DNA from: Ignavibacteriota bacterium
Lineage (GTDB): Bacteria; Bacteroidota; Ignavibacteria; Tepidaquicellales; Tepidaquicellaceae
DNA length: 64,000 nucleotides
Direction: 5' to 3'
Assembly (NCBI GenBank): GCA_026390735.1
Contig: JAPLFJ010000003.1
Span: 1 to 64,000 of the forward strand
Shown piece after piece: positions 53,355 to 61,179 of this stretch (position 1 is its first letter; each line of letters starts with the position of its first letter). Position numbers and translations under genes: made by a program. The notes under the pieces are model-generated. The model saw only the letters and a program-made list of their open reading frames with translations, made no database searches and was not told the origin of the DNA.

Positions 53355-55385
53355 ATGAAAAAAGTATTAATTGTTGTATTTATTGTATTAAGTTCGGTTA
53401 GTGTTAATGCACAGTGGGTGCAATTAAACGGAATATTTTACGGTGATGCTATTGCAATATCAACATATGCTAATAAAATATACTGCAGCATAAATTTTCT
53501 TGTTGGTGTTCAGGTTAGTACGGATTATGGAATTAGCTGGAATCAGACTTCTTTAAACAACCAGAACGTCAATTCACTTTTGAGTTATGGAGATTATACA
53601 TTAGCAGGAACTTCAGACAGCGGAATTTACAGAACAACAAATAACGGAATTAACTGGAACCACACAAACATAAACAAATTGAGGGTTTTCTCATTTATTA
53701 AAAAAGACAACAATATATTTGCAGGTACTAATGATAGTGGAGTTTATATGTCATCAAATTACGGTATTAACTGGGAACATACATCATTATATTATCGGTC
53801 GGTAAATGCTCTGGTTGTTAGTGGGAATAATTTGATAGCAGGAACAAACTATGGCGTATATATATCTACAAACAACGGAATAAGCTGGTCTGCACCAGGT
53901 TTGGAAAATATCGATATATTTTCTTTAGGTTCAACAGCAAATTATGTCTATGCAGGAACACCTTATGGAATTTTTATTTCATCAAATAATGGCTTAAGCT
54001 GGTACCAAAATGTTATAAATAGTCAAGGAGTTTATACAATTGCAACATCTGGAACAAATGTTTATGCAGGATGTTATATGAACGGAATATATATTTCAAG
54101 AGATTATGGATCAACTTGGCAGCAGAGTACTATCACTAATCAAACAATAAAAGCACTTGTAACAAGCGGCACAAATATATTTACTGGCTCAAACAAACAA
54201 TGTTTTCTACAATCAACAAACGAAGGTATAAGCTGGAAGAAAGCCGGTACAAACAATGAAGACGTACATTCTTTTGGTAAGATATGGAATAACCTTGTAA
54301 CGGGTACATATAACAATGGTGTTTACATATCAACTAATGATGGTATAGACTGGGTTCAAAGTGATTTATCTAATAAACCTGTGTATTCTTTTATAACGAT
54401 TGGAAACAATATTTTTGCGGGTTCACTCTATAATGGTATTTATAAATCAACTAATGGTGGCTATAATTGGAACAATATAGGTTTGACTGGTAAAAGCATT
54501 ACGTCTCTCGCATTGAAGGGAAATATATTGTTTGCCGGTACATTCGATCAAGGTGTTTTTCGAAGTACAGATAATGGGGTTAACTGGGTTCAAACAGTTT
54601 ATAATAATAAAACTGTCCTATCACTTGCAATTGCAGGAAACACTTTAATAGCCGGAACAACAACAAATGGCATTCTAGTCACAACTAATAACGGCGATAA
54701 CTGGATACAATCTAATATAAATAATCTTCAAATATATTCATTAGCAATTATGGGAGGAAATATTTTTGCAGGAAGTATGTTTAATGGTGTTTATAAATCA
54801 ACTGATGGAGGATTAATCTGGAATCAAACAAGTTTAAACAATGTAAGTGCTAATACCTTATTTGTAAGCGGGACAAATATATTTGCAGGGACAAATAATA
54901 TGTATCCAGATGACGCTATATATTTATCTTCAAATAATGGAGAAAACTGGGTTAATATAAATCAAGGATTTAATGTAAAACCATACGTAAATGCTTTCTT
55001 TGAAGCTAATAATTATATTTATGCGGGAACAAGATATAATTCAGTCTGGCGCAGACCACTTTCAGATTTTGTAGGCATCCAAAACATCAGCACAGAAACA
55101 CCATCAAAATATTCACTGTCTCAAAACTATCCGAACCCATTCAACAGCACTTCAAATTTGAAATTTGAAATTGTAAATACAGGAGATGTGAAGATGGTGG
55201 TGTATGATATAATGGGAAGAGAAGTTCAGACGCTGGTGAATGAGAGGTTGAATGCGGGAACATATGATACCCACCCCGTCTGTCTGCTGATGCAGACATC
55301 CACCCCTCCAAGGAGGGGAATCTTTGATGGTGACGGAGGGATTTACGGAAACAAAGAGAATGGTATGAATAAAATAATATTATGA
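53355..55385 (+). CDS. Asp-box repeat protein 4 with T9SS domain disrupted by a palindromic element
   Basis: 676 residues as read. Signal peptide MKKVLIVVFIVLSSVSVNAQ. About 13 repeats of 41-42 residues (NIFAGTxxxGVYxSTNNGxNW) predict two propellers; it is the most regular member of the array. The sorting domain is normal to ERLNAGTY and then reads through a palindromic repeat (DTHPVCLLMQTS...), ending NGMNKIIL. In a second frame the DNA after the element encodes MVTEGFTETKRMV-stop, the remains of a normal end. Its start and promoter-proximal DNA are identical to those of the next gene, and its stop overlaps the next ATG by four bases. Confidence 0.88.
   Translation: MKKVLIVVFIVLSSVSVNAQWVQLNGIFYGDAIAISTYANKIYCSINFLVGVQVSTDYGISWNQTSLNNQNVNSLLSYGDYTLAGTSDSGIYRTTNNGINWNHTNINKLRVFSFIKKDNNIFAGTNDSGVYMSSNYGINWEHTSLYYRSVNALVVSGNNLIAGTNYGVYISTNNGISWSAPGLENIDIFSLGSTANYVYAGTPYGIFISSNNGLSWYQNVINSQGVYTIATSGTNVYAGCYMNGIYISRDYGSTWQQSTITNQTIKALVTSGTNIFTGSNKQCFLQSTNEGISWKKAGTNNEDVHSFGKIWNNLVTGTYNNGVYISTNDGIDWVQSDLSNKPVYSFITIGNNIFAGSLYNGIYKSTNGGYNWNNIGLTGKSITSLALKGNILFAGTFDQGVFRSTDNGVNWVQTVYNNKTVLSLAIAGNTLIAGTTTNGILVTTNNGDNWIQSNINNLQIYSLAIMGGNIFAGSMFNGVYKSTDGGLIWNQTSLNNVSANTLFVSGTNIFAGTNNMYPDDAIYLSSNNGENWVNINQGFNVKPYVNAFFEANNYIYAGTRYNSVWRRPLSDFVGIQNISTETPSKYSLSQNYPNPFNSTSNLKFEIVNTGDVKMVVYDIMGREVQTLVNERLNAGTYDTHPVCLLMQTSTPPRRGIFDGDGGIYGNKENGMNKIIL
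55267..55324. repeat. Two-hairpin palindromic repeat (element A, copy 3) inside a coding region
   Basis: ATACCCACCCC, then hairpin GTCTGC/GCAGAC, then CCCCTCC (55303-55309) with GGAGGGG (55312-55318). It shares its right end with copy 1 (142-199) and its left 42 bases with copy 2. It replaces the middle of the T9SS sorting domain of the gene ending at 55385. Confidence 0.75.
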
Positions 55386-56554
55386 AAAAAGTATTAATTG
55401 TTGTATTTATTGTATTAAGTTCGGTTAGTGTTAATGCACAGTGGGTGAGGCTGGTTGGACTTTCGCCTGTTAAGGTTAACAAGGTTGTAAATTACTATGA
55501 GAATTATTTACTGGCAGGGGCAGATGATGTTTACAAGTCAACTGATTCCGGACAGACGTGGACTGTTTATTACAATGCAGGTATTAAGGGTATTAATGCA
55601 TTAAGTGTTTCCAACGGAAGAGTTTTCGTCGGGAATAATTATAATAATGTTTATTCATACGATAACGGTTCCACCTGGAGGAATACAAACCTGAGACAGT
55701 ATGTTTATAGTTTTTATGATTATTATTCCCGAATATTAGCAGGGACGGAGAGTCACAGGTGTTACTATCTGAATTACAATGACTCAGTCTGGGTGCAGAG
55801 TACTGATATATGGGAAGATGTATTATGTTTCAGAAGTTCAGGAGGAACTATTCTGGCAGGGACTTCTCAGGGAATATATTTTTCGTTTAACGGAGGAGTA
55901 AACTGGATTCAGGCAGAGGCAGATGGTATACCGTTTAATGATATAGTAAACAGCAGTACTGCATTGTTTGCAGGTTCTGATTTTATGGGTGTATGGAAGT
56001 CAACTGATTACGGGTTTATCTGGAATAAGACTTCATTATGTAATGTGAGTGTTAAAGCGCTGTCAAGTTATAATTTAAATGTATTTGCAGGTACGTACCA
56101 GAACGGGTTTTATCTTTCGACGAATAATGGATTGAACTGGGTACAGCATAACGAAGGAATGGGCAACGTAACGATTAATTCTCTCGAATTATCGGGAAGT
56201 TACATATATGCAGCAACGGAAAATGCGGGATTGTGGAGAAGGCCGTTGACAGAACTTATAGGTACTTCAAGTCCAGTACACAACGGGTATGCATTGTTTG
56301 AGTTGTATCAGAATTATCCAAACCCGTTTAATCCCGGAACAAATATATATTTCGCAGTAACAGCCGGAGCAAGGATTAAGCTGACGGTTTATGATGCATC
56401 GGGAAAAGAAATCGAACAGATATTCGACAAAGTATTCCAGCCCGGACAGTACAGTATTCCGTGGACTGCTTCGAAATATCCGAGCGGTGTGTATTTTTAT
56501 AAATTGTCATCGGGAAGTGCGAGTGTAACGAAGAGAATGGTGTATGTTCGTTGA
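55382..56554 (+). CDS. T9SS-sorted Asp-box repeat protein 5
   Basis: 390 residues. Its first 66 bases are identical to those of the previous gene (signal peptide MKKVLIVVFIVLSSVSVNAQ). About six repeats follow (STDSGQTW, SYDNGSTW, SFNGGVNW, STDYGFIW, STNNGLNW), giving a single propeller. The T9SS domain is intact but clearly diverged from the rest of the array (QNYPNPFNPGTNIYFAVTA to SASVTKRMVYVR). It is the last gene of the array; its C-terminus may represent an older, unconverted version. Confidence 0.9.
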   Translation: MKKVLIVVFIVLSSVSVNAQWVRLVGLSPVKVNKVVNYYENYLLAGADDVYKSTDSGQTWTVYYNAGIKGINALSVSNGRVFVGNNYNNVYSYDNGSTWRNTNLRQYVYSFYDYYSRILAGTESHRCYYLNYNDSVWVQSTDIWEDVLCFRSSGGTILAGTSQGIYFSFNGGVNWIQAEADGIPFNDIVNSSTALFAGSDFMGVWKSTDYGFIWNKTSLCNVSVKALSSYNLNVFAGTYQNGFYLSTNNGLNWVQHNEGMGNVTINSLELSGSYIYAATENAGLWRRPLTELIGTSSPVHNGYALFELYQNYPNPFNPGTNIYFAVTAGARIKLTVYDASGKEIEQIFDKVFQPGQYSIPWTASKYPSGVYFYKLSSGSASVTKRMVYVR

Positions 56555-56593
56555 TAGTTGTTAGTTGATAGTGCTTGTCTGGAATTCCATACC

Positions 56594-56655
56594 ACTCCTA
56601 ACGGAGTGGGTATTTGGCATATATGTTTCTACAAACGTCTAACTCCTAATGGAGT
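56594..56655. repeat. Paired short hairpins (element C)
   Basis: ACTCC-TAAC-GGAGT (56594-56607) and ACTCC-TAAT-GGAGT (56642-56655) are two near-identical hairpins separated by 34 bases that include TATGTTTCTACAAACGTCT. This 'hairpin, spacer with TCTACAAAC, hairpin' layout resembles dispersed intergenic repeats of Bacteroidota. It follows the last gene of the T9SS array. Confidence 0.55.
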
Positions 56656-56712
56656 GAGAATCTTTTCATCATACCTGTAATTATTCCAACAATAACGGTG
56701 TAAGGAAATCAG

Positions 56713-56738
56713 TTTCCGGCAGAAATGCCAGGTCTACA
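56713..56738. repeat. Short palindromic intergenic repeat (element B, degenerate copy 2)
   Basis: TTTCCGGCAGAAATGCCAGG followed by TCTACA matches the copy at 51311 with a few differences that weaken the hairpin. Confidence 0.5.
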
Positions 56739-56825
56739 GTTTACGGATTAATAAGGAACTTAATAATACTAATATATGTAGATACATATAAAGGTATTAA
56801 TTAAGTTAAAGTAAGGGGTAAAAAA

Positions 56826-57542
56826 ATGGAAAACAAAATTAAGAATGACGGGTACAGCACAACATCGCTGGTACTAATTGCAGGTATTTCATTATTTATG
56901 ATAATGGGATTTATATTTTCGGGATGCAGTGATTCGGTTACTTCACCGACGACAAACGCAGAGAACCTGAGCATATCGGTTAAGACATCAGACGTTGCAA
57001 TGAACAATCCGCTTGCATCAATTCAGATTACAGAGGCAAAAGCACTTATAAGTGAGTTTGAGATTGAGTCTACTGACAGCACATCAAACGAAGTGAAACT
57101 AACACCTTTTGTAGTGAACTTCGATTTATCGAGTACGCTTAAAGAAGTTCTTTCTGTTTACATCCCAACCAAGACATACAGGAAGGTTAAGTTCCAGATT
57201 CACAAACCTGAAGATACAGAAACTCCACCGGACCCGGAATTCAAGGATGCCAGCGGGAGATATTCTTTTATAGTTAAAGGTACGTACAACGGAAATGCAT
57301 TTGTGTTTAAATCGAAGAAATCGGTTAATTTATTGATTAATATGAACAATACCGTTAATATAAACTCAAATAAGGTTAATATTTCGATGTTAATCAATAA
57401 GTTAATGTGGTTTAAAGACGGCGGCGGAAATGAAATTGACCCGAGAGAATCAGGCAATGAAAACACTATTGATGATAACCTCAGGAACTCTTTTAAGAGC
57501 GTTTTTAAGGACGATGACAGAAACGGAGTAGAAGACAATTAA
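56826..57542 (+). CDS. Lipoprotein with DUF4382-like domain
   Basis: A 238-residue lipoprotein. A polar N-terminus of about 15 residues precedes the hydrophobic stretch and lipobox FSGC (Cys at about residue 34). The mature domain (ENLSISVKTSDVAMNNPLAS, ITEAKALISEFEI, TYRKVKFQIHKPED) resembles DUF4382-type beta sandwiches, in which the 'V.I...A..S..EI' strand is typical. The C-terminal 40 residues are acidic (DPRESGNENTIDD, FKDDDRNGVEDN) and may form a calcium-binding or disordered tail. Confidence 0.7.
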   Translation: MENKIKNDGYSTTSLVLIAGISLFMIMGFIFSGCSDSVTSPTTNAENLSISVKTSDVAMNNPLASIQITEAKALISEFEIESTDSTSNEVKLTPFVVNFDLSSTLKEVLSVYIPTKTYRKVKFQIHKPEDTETPPDPEFKDASGRYSFIVKGTYNGNAFVFKSKKSVNLLINMNNTVNINSNKVNISMLINKLMWFKDGGGNEIDPRESGNENTIDDNLRNSFKSVFKDDDRNGVEDN

Positions 57543-57583
57543 TGGCTTGAAAATATGCCATTTATGTTATATTTTAGTTGATT

Positions 57584-57964
57584 ATGATTACATTACTAAT
57601 AATATTTTTGATGCTTGTATGCATTGTTATGGCAGTAGCCGTACTTTTACAATCATCTAAAGGAAGCGGTCTCGTGGGACCAATAGCCGGAACAGGTGTA
57701 ACAACCATGTTCGGCGCAAGAAGAACTTCGGATTTTCTATCGAAGGCAACGATTATAATGGCTATTGTCTTTTTGGCAGGCTCATTATTGCTGAATCTTT
57801 ACATCAGTAAAGGCAGTAAAGGTGGAAACGAAAGCATTATTCAGAAGAATGCAGGTTCGCAGTCATATCCGGACCGAAACGTTCCTCCTCAGCAGCAGCA
57901 ACAGCAACAACCTCCTGCAGGAGACCAGAATAATCCGGGCAATCAGAATCAAAATACGCCATAA
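57584..57964 (+). CDS. secG: Preprotein translocase subunit SecG
   Basis: 126 residues from the ATG at 57584; a TTG two codons upstream is less likely. Two membrane helices (about 1-22 and 52-72) flank the conserved loop LLQSSKGSGLVGPIAGTGVT followed by TMFGARRTSDFLSKAT, diagnostic of SecG in the SecYEG channel. The C-terminal tail is a Gln-, Pro- and Asn-rich low-complexity segment (PPQQQQQQQQPPAG), encoded by a CAG/CAA run at about 57890-57911. A near-consensus promoter (TTG at 57547, TATATTTT at 57568) precedes it. Confidence 0.93.
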   Translation: MITLLIIFLMLVCIVMAVAVLLQSSKGSGLVGPIAGTGVTTMFGARRTSDFLSKATIIMAIVFLAGSLLLNLYISKGSKGGNESIIQKNAGSQSYPDRNVPPQQQQQQQPPAGDQNNPGNQNQNTP

Positions 57965-57972
57965 ATTGAAAC

Positions 57973-58608
57973 TTGAAGTATAAACTAAAGTTTGGGAAAC
58001 CTGTTAAAAGCATCTTGCGGTCGCAGGATGCTTTTTTCATTTGTGTATGTTTAGTATTTTCTGTTGTTCTTTTAAATAATGTGTCTATGGCACAATCGTT
58101 TAAAAAGTCCGACGGGCTGAATTCCTTTAACTCATTCGAAGCAAAGGAGTTTTTCCTTAAGGACAGCATCGTTAAGAAAGACACTGCGGCTTATACTTTT
58201 AAGATGACAAGGACTCCAATGAAGGCAGTGATGTATTCTGCAATACTTCCCGGACTCGGACAGTTTTACAATAAGTCGTACTGGAAGATTCCGATTATAG
58301 GTGTTATAGGCGGTTACTTTGTTTATGAGATAGTAAAGAACAACAACAGTTACCTCGATTACAAAATTTCGTATGCAAATTCCCAGTCACCAATAAGTCC
58401 CGGGGGTGACTCGAGGTTAAAATTACTGAGGGATTTTTACAGGGACCAGAGAGACCAGTTCTATCTTTACGCAGCGATGGTTTATCTGATAAATATTGTT
58501 GATGCGTATGTGGATGCACACCTGTTTGATTTTGATGTAAGCGATAAGATACAGATTGGCGGTTTAAAGAGTTCTAATAAATTACTGAATTTAAAAATAA
58601 ACTTATAA
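57973..58608 (+). CDS. DUF5683-family protein
   Basis: 211 residues from a TTG at 57973; a TTG at 58015 inside the same frame is an alternative. A signal peptide or anchor ([22 protein letters not shown]) precedes a soluble segment and the DUF5683 core: [39 protein letters not shown], and [20 protein letters not shown]. The family is Bacteroidota-specific, inner-membrane, of unknown role. A strong terminator-like hairpin (58006-58037) lies inside the first codons, which makes the start uncertain. The next gene, asnS, starts six bases after the stop. Confidence 0.75.
   Translation: MKYKLKFGKPVKSILRSQDAFFICVCLVFSVVLLNNVSMAQSFKKSDGLNSFNSFEAKEFFLKDSIVKKDTAAYTFKMTRTPMKAVMYSAILPGLGQFYNKSYWKIPIIGVIGGYFVYEIVKNNNSYLDYKISYANSQSPISPGGDSRLKLLRDFYRDQRDQFYLYAAMVYLINIVDAYVDAHLFDFDVSDKIQIGGLKSSNKLLNLKINL
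58006..58037 (+). terminator. Terminator-like hairpin overlapping the start of the DUF5683 gene
   Basis: AAAAGCATCTTGCG (58006-58019) pairs with CGCAGGATGCTTTT (58022-58035) over a two-base loop, with one T-G wobble, followed by TT. It lies 42 bases after the secG stop and within the 5' codons of the next gene. Confidence 0.75.
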
Positions 58609-58613
58609 ATATT

Positions 58614-59948
58614 ATGTGGGTTTACATAGATAAGATTGCAGACTTCGTAGATAAAGAAGTAATAATAAAAGGCTGGTTGTACAATATCCGTTCATCAGGC
58701 AAGCTGATGTTTCCTGAATTCAGGGACGGTACGGGAGTAATACAGGGCGTTGTTGCAAAGAACGGCGTGAGCGAAAAGATATGGGAAGATTTCGGAAAAC
58801 TTACACAGGAATCTTCTTTGATAGTTAAAGGTACTGTTTCGAAACATCCGAAGAAAGAAGGTGTTTACGAACTTCAGGTTTCTGACCTTGAGATAGTAGC
58901 GATTGCAGAACCGTATCCGATTACACCGAAAGAGCACGGCGTTGATTTTCTTGCAGACAAAAGACATCTGTGGTTAAGGTCGCCGAGACAGATGGCGATT
59001 ATGAGAGTAAGAAACGAGATACTTCAGTCTATCCGTGATTTTATGTACGAAAACGGTTTTACACTTTTCGATGCACCTATATTTACACCTAATGCCTGCG
59101 AAGGTACTTCAACACTCTTTTCAACAGACTACTTTGATTTAGGCAAGGCATACCTGTCGCAGTCGGGACAGTTGTATGCAGAGTCAGGTGCAATGGCACT
59201 CGGCAAGGTATACACACTCGGACCTACGTTCAGAGCAGAGAACTCGATGACACGCAGACACATTACAGAGTTCTGGATGATGGAACCTGAGATGGCATAC
59301 TTTGATATTGATGATGATATGAACCTGATAGAAGATTTTCTTTCATACGTAGTGCAGAGAGTTATAAAGAACAAACGCCAGGAACTGGAGTTTTTAGGAA
59401 GAGACTTAACAAAACTTGAGAAGGTTGTAAAACCATTCCCGAGAGTTACATACGATGAAGCAGTAGAGATTTTAAGGAAGAAAGATATTCCACTTATAAG
59501 AAAGACAGCAAACGGTGAAGAGCAGATTCGTCCGTTCCCATGGGGTGAAGACTTTGGCGCTCCGCACGAAGAAGCAATCGTTGAGGACTTCGATAAACCT
59601 GTGATGGTGCACCGCTGGCCGTCGGAGGCAAAGGCATTCTACATGAAACGCGACCCGGACAATCCAAAGGTTGCACTTGGTGTTGACGTACTTGCTCCTG
59701 AAGGATTCGGTGAGATTATCGGCGGCTCGCAGAGAGAAGATAACCTTGACTTCTTACTCGAAAGAATAAAAGAACATAACCTTCCGATGGAAGAGTTTGA
59801 ATGGTACCTTGATTTAAGAAGGTACGGAAGCGTTCCGCATTCGGGATTCGGGCTTGGAATAGAGAGACTTGTCAGCTGGATTTGTAACCTTGAGCATATA
59901 AGGGAAGCGATACCTTTTGCAAGAAGACCGAACAGGATAAGACCGTAA
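58614..59948 (+). CDS. asnS: Asparaginyl-tRNA synthetase
   Basis: A 444-residue class IIb aminoacyl-tRNA synthetase. An N-terminal OB-fold (residues about 1-110, [20 protein letters not shown]) binds the anticodon. Motif 2 ([20 protein letters not shown]) and motif 3 ([13 protein letters not shown]) are intact, with the amino-acid pocket segment [10 protein letters not shown] typical of AsnRS over AspRS. It charges tRNA-Asn with asparagine, so the organism has a direct route for at least Asn-tRNA. It closely follows the DUF5683 gene. Confidence 0.95.
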   Translation: MWVYIDKIADFVDKEVIIKGWLYNIRSSGKLMFPEFRDGTGVIQGVVAKNGVSEKIWEDFGKLTQESSLIVKGTVSKHPKKEGVYELQVSDLEIVAIAEPYPITPKEHGVDFLADKRHLWLRSPRQMAIMRVRNEILQSIRDFMYENGFTLFDAPIFTPNACEGTSTLFSTDYFDLGKAYLSQSGQLYAESGAMALGKVYTLGPTFRAENSMTRRHITEFWMMEPEMAYFDIDDDMNLIEDFLSYVVQRVIKNKRQELEFLGRDLTKLEKVVKPFPRVTYDEAVEILRKKDIPLIRKTANGEEQIRPFPWGEDFGAPHEEAIVEDFDKPVMVHRWPSEAKAFYMKRDPDNPKVALGVDVLAPEGFGEIIGGSQREDNLDFLLERIKEHNLPMEEFEWYLDLRRYGSVPHSGFGLGIERLVSWICNLEHIREAIPFARRPNRIRP

Positions 59949-60016
59949 GAGCAATTATACAGTTAAGAGTGAAAACGTGCGCAAAATGGCAAGAAAAGAT
60001 AGAAGAAGAAATGGCA

Positions 60017-60082
60017 CACTGATAAGAGCTGAAAGACGCTGATTCTCACTGATTGTTTTTTAGGGTTAAAGACAAGAAAAGA
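60017..60082. repeat. Degenerate dispersed intergenic repeat (element D, copy 3)
   Basis: CACTGATAAGAGCTGAAAGACGCTGATTCTCACTGATT repeats a CTGAT word and is followed by TTTTTTAGGGTTAAAGACAAG. This aligns with TTTTTTAGGCTAAGAGCAAAAG of copy 2 (40469-40490). Confidence 0.4.
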
Positions 60083-60165
60083 TAATTCTGGTTTACCAGC
60101 GTATGAATTATGAGTTATGAATTAAGAGATTAAAGATTTAAACAACAATAGATATTGAACGATAG

Positions 60166-60624
60166 ATGAGGACAGTAATAATTGACGGGAACAATCTTTT
60201 GCATAAGATGCAGAATCTGAAGAGACTGTTTAAGGAGAATCCTGAGTCTGCACAGTTATCATTGTATGAGTCGGTTAAAGGAAAGATGAGCAGGAACGAT
60301 AAACTTGTGCTGGTGTTCGACGGTTTCAGCAACATTAAATCAGCGAATATTATTTTCTCGGGAGTTAAAACTGCTGACGATATTATACGTAAGTATATTG
60401 AGGACAATTACGGAAGGAAATCGATGGCAGTTGTGTCGTCTGACAATGAGATTGTAAGGATTGCACAGGCGTGCGGATGCGAGATACTGAAGTCAGAAGA
60501 TTTTGTGATTGACAGGAAAATATTAAAGAGCGAGAATATAAACCACATGATGCCAAAAGATGATGAAAAGCCTGAAGGTATGAGCAGAAAAGATTTTGAT
60601 TTCTTTAAAAATCAGTTTAGTTGA
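60166..60624 (+). CDS. NYN-domain (YacP-like) ribonuclease
   Basis: A 152-residue PIN/NYN-fold protein. The conserved acidic residues lie in VIIDGNNLL, LVFDGFSN, VKTADDIIRKYIE and AVVSSDNEIVR, matching the NYN_YacP family, which are predicted metal-dependent endoribonucleases. The C-terminus (MPKDDEKPEGMSRKDFDFFK) is a charged extension. The RNA target is unknown. The HD-domain gene begins one base after its stop, so the two are translated together. Confidence 0.85.
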   Translation: MRTVIIDGNNLLHKMQNLKRLFKENPESAQLSLYESVKGKMSRNDKLVLVFDGFSNIKSANIIFSGVKTADDIIRKYIEDNYGRKSMAVVSSDNEIVRIAQACGCEILKSEDFVIDRKILKSENINHMMPKDDEKPEGMSRKDFDFFKNQFS

Positions 60625-60625
60625 T

Positions 60626-61162
60626 ATGAGTGAATTAAGAGAAAAATCGAAGTTACTGCTTGAAAAGTATATTGAGAACGAAGGTTTAAGGAACCATTGT
60701 TATCACGTTGAGAAGTGTATGAGGTTTTATGCAGGGAAACTGAATGAAGATGCGGAGAGATGGGGTGCGGCAGGAATGCTTCACGACCTCGACTGGGAGA
60801 AGTTTCCCGATACGCATCCGAATACGGCAGTACCTATTCTCGGGGAAAACGGTTACGACAAAGAATTTATAGACGCAATACTCGGACACGCATACCCTGA
60901 CAGGACAAACGTCCCGAGGGAAACGCTTATGGCAAAGTATCTTTTTGCCTGCGATGAAGTGACAGGTTTTGTTCACGCATACAGTTTAATGAAACCCGAC
61001 GGGCTGGAGACTGTTCAGTCAAAGAGTATTATAAAGAGGATGAAAGATAAGGCGTTTGCAAGAAACGTTAACAGGGATGATATCAGGAAAGGTGCAGAAG
61101 AACTTGGAATAGAACTTCCTGAGCACATAGACAACATCATTTCAGCAATGAAGAATTTGTAA
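60626..61162 (+). CDS. HD-domain phosphohydrolase
   Basis: 178 residues from the ATG at 60626, one base after the NYN-gene stop. An HD-type fold: HCYHVEKCMRFYAG supplies the first His, GMLHDLDWEKF is the HD doublet, and ILGHAYPDR and FACDEVTGFVHA supply later ligands. It matches the small HD proteins annotated as HDIG/HD-domain hydrolases. It probably hydrolyses a phosphorylated nucleotide or nucleotide-like compound. It sits in a run with the NYN nuclease and the ABC genes. Confidence 0.85.
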   Translation: MSELREKSKLLLEKYIENEGLRNHCYHVEKCMRFYAGKLNEDAERWGAAGMLHDLDWEKFPDTHPNTAVPILGENGYDKEFIDAILGHAYPDRTNVPRETLMAKYLFACDEVTGFVHAYSLMKPDGLETVQSKSIIKRMKDKAFARNVNRDDIRKGAEELGIELPEHIDNIISAMKNL

Positions 61163-61179
61163 ATGTAAACAATAACAAT

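Noticed and set aside
53355-55385. CRISPR array
   Set aside because: The regular repetition is about 123-126 bases per unit, is in frame with the protein (41-42 residues) and varies between units; there are no spacers or cas genes.
57886-57915. CAG/CAA repeat as a phase-variable tract in secG
   Set aside because: The run is short, in frame and at the C-terminal end of a conserved gene, where length change would have little effect; it is better seen as a Gln-rich tail.
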